DNA of 64,000 nucleotides from Cutaneotrichosporon cavernicola (lineage: Eukaryota > Basidiomycota > Tremellomycetes > Trichosporonales > Trichosporonaceae), in contig NC_083397.1 in assembly GCF_030864355.1 (NCBI RefSeq), forward strand, positions 434,001 to 498,000. Reading direction: 5' to 3'. Below the pieces are notes generated by a model. The model saw only the letters and a program-made list of their open reading frames with translations. It was not told the DNA's origin and did not search any database. How positions within the stretch are numbered: the first letter of the stretch is position 1; every line of letters begins with the position of its first letter. This document shows positions 55,601 through 64,000 of the stretch, in pieces. Position numbers and translations under genes: made by a program.

Positions 55601-58317
55601 AACTCACCGGGAGAAGATCAACTGAAGGTCGACAGTCTTGCGGACTCCGATTGCCAAGAGCATCATCTCGAGGCCGCCACGGACGTTGGTGGTCTTTGGG
55701 AACGCCAGTGTGGGGAGGTCATCGAACAGGAGGTTGGCGTGGAAGTACGACTCGCGGGGTTTCTTGAACCCTGCCCTCGTGGGAATACACGAGACCTCTT
55801 TCAGCAGCGCTGCCACCTCAGCCTGCCTCTGTGCGCTCATGTTCTGCCACGCCCGACCGAGCATGGTGAGGACACGTTCAGAGAACATAGGCGACACGCA
55901 CATGTCCGTGTCTGGGTCCGTTCCCTTCACGCCCGTCAACGGCGGTCGCGTGAGGTAGGCGACATATAAAGGGACGGTGAGCTCAGCCCAACCAAAGGCT
56001 TGCGTGATGGTCGACATCTTGAGATGCTTGGTAACCGAGAACGGAATGGTGTCTGGTGGGAGGGGCATGTCCGTGGGGATTGACGAGCTCTGAGGGTTGA
56101 CATATGTCTTTACGTCGCCGAGAGAGATGACCTTGTTCTGGTCGGTGGTGAGGATGGCAGCCTGAAGGAGGCGGTTGCGGATATTCACGTTGCTCTTGTA
56201 GACCTCGGTGTTCGCGATGTCCTGCCACCAGTTGAGGGCAGCCATCATCTCCTTCTCAGTCAACGGGCGCACGTTGAGTTGCTGTACGACGTCCTCAAAG
56301 ACAATGTCCTGCAGGAGATTGCGCTCGCGCAGGCGATTAACCATGCGCGACGCGGTCTCCATGACTGCAGGCGTGACAACAGGCATCTCAGGGATGAACT
56401 CTAAGAGCGTGGCATTGGGGACGCGGACCTTGTCCACGCGAAGGATACCACCAGTTGAGATGATAGGCATGCTTGACGGTTCGCGCGCACATGAGAAGAA
56501 CGCCGACTCCATCTCCGAGCCGACGAGTGCAGATGGCGTGGTTGGCCGGAAAGAGAAGAAACGGAGGGCGTGCTGGCCACGAGCGAGGATCTTGTCGCGG
56601 GTCGCTGTGTCCGTTCGCGCCGTCGCGGCCCACTTCTTCGCAAGGTCCACCATTTCCAGCTCATATATCAGGCGCGAGAGGTATCCACCAACCCAGAGGA
56701 GCTCCTTGTTCCACTGCGAGACATGTCGGTCGACAAGGTCGATCGACTCGCGCTCGACGGTCGGGATGAACCGCGCCGCAAGATGACCACCGATACCAGT
56801 CGTCTGGCCCGTCGGCTGGCCGATGAAGACCTTGGCCGAGTGTTCGCCATCAAGAGGAGGGCAGAGACCGGCGAACACGACAGCAGCCTTCTTGTTGGAC
56901 GCTTCGGATCCGTCAGCCGTCTTCGCCGTCTCGTCTTCACGTGAGAAGACGAGGCTCGCGGGCATGCGCTGGGGAGGGGATTTCTTGGTTGCGCGCTCAA
57001 GCTCACGGCCGAACGCAGCACCGACTGACACCTTGACGTCGGCCTGGAACGTCTGAATCTCTCGCGCCAGTACGTCTACTTCGGTCGGGACCACGGCAGG
57101 CATAGGACTCGAGGGCGGCTCGGGACTCGGTGCGGTAACTGCGCTTCGCCCAAAGAAGGATGTGAGGAAGCCGCCAACAGCCTTGGCGGGCCTAGCAAGG
57201 GGAGCTGGGATGGGTAGTGGTTTGGTGCCAGTCGCCGAGAGCCACTTCATCACACGAGCGGTAATCACCATGCTAGTCGCGTCAACCTTGTACAGGTTGA
57301 ACATGCCCGACGGTGACCTGGTGTTGAGGTTCAGATGCGGCGCGACACTCTGTCCCTTGACGTCCTTGCGGACTTCCAGCACCTTGATCCCGTCGACCAC
57401 CATCTGGACGTGCCGGATCGTACGCATGAAAGTAAGAGAAGTCACGAGGAAGCGCGCGAACTCGAGCGGGCCCTCAAGCGGCATCGGCTCGCGAAGGTTC
57501 ATGGTGAAGGTCGTCCATGGGTGGCCAGAGTGAGACGGCTCGGAGACGGACGGCTTGTATTCGGGAGGGAAGTCGCCGGAACGGGCGACGAGTTGGTCCT
57601 TGCCGTCCTTCCAGTAGAAGCCCATCCACTTAGAGCCCGACTCGACGAAGGGCTCCTCGCACACGCTCCAGAGCGAGTAGCTGATGTCAGCTAACGCGCA
57701 AAAAAAAAACAGCTGCACTCACAAGCCGACACCAAAAGCACCGATGCGGTCCTCATCAGGGTTGCCTTCTGCGATCTGGCATCAGTGATTGCCAGCATGA
57801 CTCGTACCTTCTTTAGGCGATGCCAGTCCTCAGGGCGAAATGGGATACCATCATTGCACACGACGTAGCGGACAATCTGGAGTCAGAAATGATCGTTGAT
57901 AAGGTTGTTGGAGTTAGGGGGTGAGAGGGAAGGTGTGTGGTGGTACGCACCGCATCCTTTTCGGCATCAGGCAGCGGACCAGCCTCGCCGCGCTCAGCCG
58001 CGTTCACACCCGCCTGGGTATAGAACTTGACCTGGACGCTCTGCGCGCCTGCGTCGTCGGCGTTCTGCAACAGCTCGCGGAAGATGGTATGTTCGCCGGA
58101 GTAGCGCGCGAGGATCTCTGTGTGTCAACGGAGTTGGGTGTGGAGAGGGGAGCGGAGATGGGGGTTGGGGAGAGAAAGGGAGGGGGAAGAGAAGGGAGGA
58201 AAGAGGGTGCCGAGCACGGAGAGAGGCGGACGCACTATCAATCAACGCGCGCTGGTTGACTTCGACGGTCTCGTCCTTTCCCGCGCTCCATAGCGCCGCG
58301 TGGCCGGGTGGAGGCAT
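52689..58317 (-). CDS. DUF3684-type fungal protein with Hsp90-like ATPase domain
   Basis: Large protein of 1,712 aa from eleven exons: 58317-58236, 58117-57951, 57876-57808, 57775-57723, 57680-55608, 55569-55304, 55266-54020, 53979-53175, 53133-53048, 53014-52909 and 52873-52689. The N-terminal 130 residues form a GHKL/Bergerat ATP site: ELLQNADDAGA (N box with the Mg-binding Asn), VCNDGIPF (G1 box) and IGAFGVGFYSLWS (G2 box). The first motif is also the sacsin type. The rest is helical, with a Pro/Ala/Ser-rich disordered insert around residues 1,350-1,480. The last exons encode INVFWDREGPLIAFN and HELAHNLESGHNASHEFY. HELAHNLESGH resembles a zinc-metalloprotease-like HExxH but more likely is structural. 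Known fungal relatives (DUF3684) have no defined role. The splice model is in frame throughout. Confidence 0.85.
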
Positions 58318-58983
58318 CGGGTTTGTGTGATGGAAGGCTCTGGGCAGTCGTGACGATGACGTGTCGGGGATGTTGAGAGTTCGCCAAGAAAATGAGGACA
58401 ACTGTTCGGCTGAGTGCGAGCTACGTGGTAGCCTCCGGGAAGTGAGTGAAGAACAAGTCAAGTCAAGATGGAGATATGGAGAGTAAGTAAACGGTGGCCA
58501 TCAACATCTTGACTTCTTCTATACCACCGGTATCTTGGACGCGTCATGACGACACGTGACGCGGAGTACACCGCCTCTCCGCAGCGCTTGCCAAGCGCGA
58601 ACATGCGTACAGCATGCATCAGAACCAGGGATGTGGTGGCTGGAACGGAACAGAAGGCACAGGAAAATTGAGAACCCGGTCTGTTGGAATGCATCACATG
58701 TTGCAGAGTGGCGCAGATATGTACCTGGTCGCTATGGTGGGTGGCGAATCATGGGTGGCAATTCGATGCCAGGTTAGGTCGGCAGTGCTGCTTACTTCAG
58801 CACCGTTATCATAAGCCACACCCTGCCTTGCCATCCGAGTCATGATGGCTGCTCTCGTACTCCCACCCCCCAACCCTCGCATCGCCACCTTCCCCCATTC
58901 CCCACCAGATCCGCGGGTTTCAGCAGCAGGTCGCAGCATCACAATCACACCGCTTGAGCTATGCAATCCATGCAATGATACAA
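58318..58983. other. Intergenic: DUF3684 promoter and TOG-gene 3' flank
   Basis: A 666-bp gap. A CACGTG E-box lies at 58553-58558. No gene seen. Confidence 0.5.
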
Positions 58984-61900
58984 CTACATCTCCCCCCGTG
59001 GCTGGAACTCGCTCATTGGTCTCGGCAGCGACGGCCGTGGCGTCCCAGGCTCGATCTCGGACATCGGTCTCGTGGGGCTCTTCGTCGGTGTCCCCCCAGA
59101 GTGTCTGCTCGTAGCCCGGCCAAACACCGCCTTGAGCTGCGCCAGCTGGTCATCGACCGGTGCAGTGCGGTCTATCATGCTTGCCGGGCGCACCATGGCA
59201 CTCGTCGTACTGCTCGTCGCTGAGGATGTTCCGCTGCTAGGTCCCGAGATCCCGCTGATCCGCCGTGAGCCGAGGCCGGCTGGGAGTCCGGAGAGCGGCG
59301 GAGACGGTAGGTCGCGCACGCCCTTAACGGGCGAAGTAGGGGGTGGGGAGCGTGGTTCGGCGGCCTCGGACCGCCTGTCCAGCGCACGCCAGACGAACGT
59401 CTGCGCGGCCGGGTTCAGGATGGCAGAAATGGCGGCACGCGCCTCGGTCTCGTTACTGTCGCTCGCCTTCATGAACGCGTGCAGCTCGTTCAGGCGCTGC
59501 TCGCTATCCCTTGGGTCCGTGAGGCGGCGCACAAGGCGCTCGGCTTCCGAGACATCGCGAGACGGGCTCTTCTGGATAGGTGGCGCGAGGATGTCGGGAC
59601 CCATGGATGAGCGCGTGCCAGAGGACGAAACGGACATCGGCCGCTCAGACGTGCCGTTCGAACGTCTCCGAGGCAGCGGCGCCTCGATTGCGGGCGACGT
59701 TGCAGGCGGGCCCGGCGCGGACCCATCATCTGCGGAGGCTGGTGTTAGCTGATGACAGAGTTGGAAGCTTACAGATGCGGAAGATGTATGAGTAGACAGT
59801 CGTGGTGTCGGCGTCCGCGCCAAACTGTTCCTGTAGCAGGTCGTAGATGCCGACGTTGATCTCCTTCGTGTACACGATCACGCGCTGGAGGAGAGTCTTG
59901 ATGACACGTAGCGGTAAGTCGCCATGCGGCAGGCCCTGCTTTGGTCGGCGGCGCCACTGCACCGGAGGGATCACTTGCAGTAAGTTCTCGATGATAGCGA
60001 GCAGCGTGCCGGCCTGGATGCGGCTATTCCGAAGATCATTGTCGACGGACCGGACGCGCTTGTACGTGCACTGGAGGATGACGCCGATCTCGCTTGCCGC
60101 GTGCTTGTCCGTGTTGCCTGGACGCTGGTCCTTGCAGAGTGCGACAAGCGAGTCGAAGAGCATTGTGTACACGACATCGCGGGGCGGTGTTGCGATGATC
60201 GCGCTCAGCACCATGGACATGTAGTCACGCAAGTCATTTGCCGCCTGGATACCGTCGCCCTCCTGCTCAACCCACACCTCGAGTATGGCGTAGTGCCGCC
60301 GAATGCCGCCGAAAAGCTTATCAAGCTGGTCGAGCTTCAATCTCCTGACAATATTTGCACGGCCAAACGTCAGGTGGATGGTGCGCATGAGGTGCTTGAC
60401 GCGACGGAGGTTGCGCTGCTCGAGCAGCGAGATGACGTCCGTCCCCAGCTGGTCTAGTTGCCAGCATAACATGTCGAGAAGCTGGCGTGCCTCGGTCACA
60501 AACGACTGGCCGTCCTCCTCAAGCATCGCCGACGCAGCCTTGAGCGCCTCGGCAGCATCCTCAATGTCCTCGGTGCGAATCGCCTCAATGATCTCGGCGC
60601 AAGCTGACAGCGCGGGCGCCGGTGCACGGCCCAAGGGCATCATGGACGGGCGAGCGGCAGCAGCAGGGCGTCGTGGTTCCTCCTCGGCATTAGGAGCCGT
60701 GCGCCGGGCCTGCGACCCGGGACGCACGAGACCAGATGGTGGCTGTATGCTCCGCACAGCAGAAGGCTGTGCTAATCTCGACGTCGTTGGGATGCCGCGC
60801 GACGCTGGTCGTCCTCCAATAGGCGAGGCAGTCCCTGAGCGTTGTGGTGTCATGTCGTGGGAGAGTCTGGAAGCAGGTGAGCCGTGACCAGGGATCTTCG
60901 ACTTGGCAGTCGGAACTGGGGACGCGGATCTTGACGAGGCGCCTGCGTCCGACGTGACGCGCGCCATGCCAGTGCTGTTGGCCTTAGCCGCGGCCAGTGT
61001 GGCGCGGCGGTTCGCCAACATGTCCTTCGCTGCGAGAGGCAGGCCGTCAACTACAGACTGGAGGTTCCGCGACTCGCCCTGGAGCTGCAACAGCCCCATG
61101 AGCGTTAACGCCGCCTGCCGCGTTCCCTGGTCCTGGATACAGCGCGCGACTGCCTCGTAAAACCCGCGGTTGTCGTAACGCAACACGCTCCCACGCTTGC
61201 GGTAAGCCTTCTCGATCAGACTGAGCGACTCGTTCTTGCCTGTCTTGCCGGCTGCCTTGTCCTCGAGCCCATACTGCACGAGCATCTGCACGACCTGGCT
61301 GGCTGGGATGAGCTTGTCAAGCCCCTCGAAGATTGGCGCGAGTCGAGGGCCGAACTTCGGATCGCCAAGCTTCATTACTAGCGCCGGCACAAAGAGGCGC
61401 ACCTCGGTTTCGCTGAGACGTGCGCCGTCGCTTGTGAGATTGTCGAGAACGTTGGAGAGGACCTCGAGACACCGGGTGCTCAGCTGCGTGTTGTTGGATA
61501 ACAACCGGATGGCAGCGTACTTGAGCGCGAGGTCGACGTTCGCAGTCTGGATGGCATGCAGGTCGTCCTCATGCAGCTCAAAGCTGCCCGACGTCTCAGA
61601 GTCAAAGAACTCAGCAATCACGGCGAGCGCAGTCATGAAATCCTCCTCGGAACGGTGGTCCTTGCTGAACATCAGGTGGCAGATGTCGCTGCTGGTCACC
61701 GGCTCCATTTGTTGGTGGAGGTAGTCGAGAGTGTCGGCACGGTTTCCTGGCTCGAGCGACCACCGTGTTGCATCGCGCTTGAGGCGGTGGGCGCGGACAT
61801 TGGGATCGGACGCAGTGAACGGAATCGTACGTCCAGTGTCCTCCTGCTGTGGTGGTGGCGCGGGTGTTGGCGGCGGGGCACGGGCAATCGCTGTCCGTTT

Positions 61901-64000
61901 GAGTCCAAAGCCTCCTCCAGACGCGTCTGACATGGCAGACCCTGGGCGTGTTGATGGTCCAGAGCCGAGCGCCTTCATCGCTATGGAGCGGCCTGGCGCA
62001 GCGAGTCCTGGTCGGCCGATTCCAGAACCAGGTCGTGCGGGTGTAGACGCAGTCCTGGCAGGCGCGGCCTTGGCAGGCGTCCTTGCCGGTGCAGTGCGGA
62101 TAGGAGCAGCCTTTGGCGCTGCTGGTGGTTCAGGAGCGGCCTTGGCCGAGTTGCCAGCGCTGCGCGCGTTCTGAATGAGGGGAAGGATCGTAGATCGAGA
62201 GGCGGGCTTGAGGCCCGACGTCTGGTCCATGACAAAGTCGAAACCGGCGTTGGCGACGACGAAGGGAAGGACTATGCCGGCCGCTTTGCGGACCTCACCA
62301 TTCCGGTCCTCGAGGCAGGAGATGACAGGTGCAGCAAGGCAAGCGAGGTCAGCCCCGCGGCCTGGAGCCTCAGCAGTAAGGCGCTCCGCGATCCATCCTA
62401 ACACAGCCGCACGAAGCGCGGGGTTCGTGGATTCCAATGACGCGGCGAGACCTGCGTACATTGGGTCAAGGGAGCCGATGGCGTCGGCCATAGCCGAGAG
62501 TGTTGCCACAGCCACCGTCCGCGTCATGGCCTTCTGGTCGGCACAGACCATCGCGACCGACTGCACCAGTAGGCGACAGTACTTGTCGAACGGTGCGCCA
62601 ATTCCGGTCGCGATTTTGGACGTAATCCCCAGAGCAAGCATCTTGACCGAGAGGTTCGTGTCTGTCATTGCGCGCTTCAATGCCGTGCCAATCTCGCCTG
62701 ATGTCAGTTCAACAGACCCGTGAGGAGCTCACCCATGCTAGGCTTCAGGCGCTGGTTCGATTTGACGTCAAGCAGTGCAGCGAGTGCCTCAAACGCCTCC
62801 TTGCGCACCTTCCACGCGTCGCTCTTCGAGTCGGCGAGGACGGTTGTCTGGTTGACTAACTTATCAAGGTCTACACGCGGGATGAGGTCGTCCAACGGAT
62901 CCGCTCCGCCCTTGCCACCCTTTCCTGGGCCAACAGCGGCTTCACGCAGGTCTGCCTGCTCGCGCGTCGGCTCGGGCGCCGCCTGCGAAGCGACCTTGTC
63001 AAACTCCTTGTTAATCGTGCCCAACAGAGTCGGGTTCAGATCCTCGAGGAAACCAGAGATGTCTGTTGTTAGCGCGAAGCTCGCGGTAGGTTACGCACCA
63101 GCGCCTACGCCGATCTTGACCTGCACAAGCAACTGTGTCGCGCTTGAACGCACAAGCGCGTTCGCGTGTCCAAGGGCAGTCTTGATGAACGAGATGAGCT
63201 CGCGCATGGGAATTCCCCCAATACCGAAATCGATCACCTGCTGCTTGATCCACGTGAGGGCGTCTGCCTGCGCCTTCGGCGCCTTCTGCTTGCCGAGGGG
63301 CTCGTAGCTCTGAGCCAGCACGAACGCAAGTGACGTCTTCTCCGCGATTACGCCGAGCGCGTCGCCAGCCGGCTTTTTGAGCTTCAGGTCACCCAGCTTC
63401 TCTGTCAACGCAGGGATGACAAGCGCAGACGCCGGCTTGCCGAAGGATGGGCTTTTCTCGGCGAATAATCTGATCACCTCGAACACCTTGGCCGAGACCA
63501 GCCGTCAGCTATCTGTCCGAGAGTCCTAGCTCACCTGGAAATTCTTCTCACCCCATCCTGGCATCTTGCCGAGGAAACGCATCATGATTTCACTGTCCAC
63601 CAGCTCTGCGCCACCGTCGTTGACCCACGCGACCATCTCGTCCGCACCTTCCAGGCGAATCTTCCATGCGCCATCAGCGAGTGCGGTGTGGAAGTTTGCA
63701 GGTACGAGGTCGGCAGCACGCGCCGCAGCGTCTTCAGGTGTGTAGCGGTATTTGATAGGCTCGGACGGTGATGATGCTAACGCCTTTGCGGCGCCCTTGG
63801 CTGCCGGCTTGGACGAACCAACAGCGGCCGGTGGTGGTGCCGCTTTTGGTGATGGCTTGGCCGCAGGAGGCGCGACCTTGCGTACGGGCGCAGCTTTGGG
63901 CGGTGGTGATGCGGGCGGCTTGCCTGGTGATGAAGGTGGTGATTCCTCGGAAGCAGGTGCGGCGGCCTTCATGCGCGCAAGCAGACGTGCAGGTGGCTTC
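58984..64000 (-). CDS. XMAP215/Stu2/Dis1-family TOG microtubule polymerase (5' end outside window)
   Basis: Protein that adds tubulin at microtubule plus ends and at spindle poles. About 1,620 residues are visible in exons 64000-63535 (runs off the edge), 63486-63098, 63061-62733, 62697-59773 and 59738-58984. The first exon starts in a Pro/Ala/Lys linker, then a TOG domain opens with DGAWKIRLEGADEMVAWV and continues through FGKPASALVIPALTEKLGDLKLKK and GVGADISGFLEDLNP. Another TOG-like HEAT array follows around 62600-62250. Then comes a basic Ser/Pro/Gly-rich linker. DPNVRAHRLKRDATRWSLEPG marks a further C-terminal TOG region (about 61750-60950), as in long XMAP215 forms, absent from yeast Stu2. 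The end has a helical C-terminal region and a Ser/Pro tail. The intron at 63487-63534 has its CTGAC unusually far from AG. The family is certain. Confidence 0.93.

Overview
This is nuclear DNA from a GC-rich basidiomycete fungus. The genes are dense and protein-coding, with many very short introns (most 31-50 nt, GTGAGT/GTAAGT donors, CTGAC or CTAAC branch sites almost touching the AG). Fungal and eukaryotic families are present: midasin, an FG nucleoporin, XMAP215/TOG, a DUF3684 Hsp90-like ATPase, EXS/Erd1, and an F-box-like protein of a type I associate with Tremellomycetes. Trichosporonales (Trichosporon, Cutaneotrichosporon, Apiotrichum or Vanrija) is my best guess, by inference only. No bacterial operon, rRNA, tRNA, CRISPR or intact transposon was seen.

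Layout. 1-11537 (-): midasin MDN1/REA1, cut at its 3' end by the window edge. 12117-13328 (-): KHDC4/BLOM7-like KH protein, divergent from a NUP57/NUP54 FG nucleoporin (13631-15373). 15745-16386 (+): bacterial-like pyroglutamyl peptidase. 16494-17855 (-): mitochondrial dicarboxylate carrier. 19514-20483 (-): PhzF-family enzyme, sharing an E-box/CRE promoter with a Pmp3/Sna-type membrane protein (20874-21430). 21960-23101 (+): SDR oxidoreductase. 23286-23629 (+): small twin-CX9C protein resembling NDUFAF8. 23835-25324 (-): EXS/Erd1 protein. 25804-26780 (-): ER-type polytopic membrane protein. 27359-28642 (+): diaminopimelate decarboxylase of bacterial type. 29376-30843 (-): NAD-dependent epimerase-like protein. 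31614-32731 (+): F-box-like protein. 34109-34989 (-): VPS29. 37987-39496 (+): alpha/beta hydrolase. 50050-51435 (-): mitochondrial-type methionine aminopeptidase. 51685-52629 (+): unknown protein. 52689-58317 (-): DUF3684 Hsp90-like ATPase. 58984-64000 (-): XMAP215/Stu2-type TOG protein, cut at its 5' end.

The stretch from about 33 to 50 kb stands apart. It is gene-poor in conserved families but carries a series of very small proteins with one or two membrane segments. They include a compact same-strand run of seven candidates at 43.06-46.67 kb, a larger SKG6/Mid2-like single-pass protein (41765-42622), a decayed paralogue of it (40027-40482) and a possible third copy of its C-terminal tail (37342-37551). 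This is the best candidate for an undescribed system in the window.

Most conserved genes here are unlinked housekeeping functions: ribosome assembly, nuclear pore, microtubules, retromer, mitochondrial transport and protein N-terminal processing. They do not form a pathway cluster. Two intronless genes, lysA-like and pcp-like, look like acquisitions from bacteria. Exon borders were worked out by hand from splice consensus, reading frame and family motifs; every spliced CDS given as complete sums to a whole number of codons.
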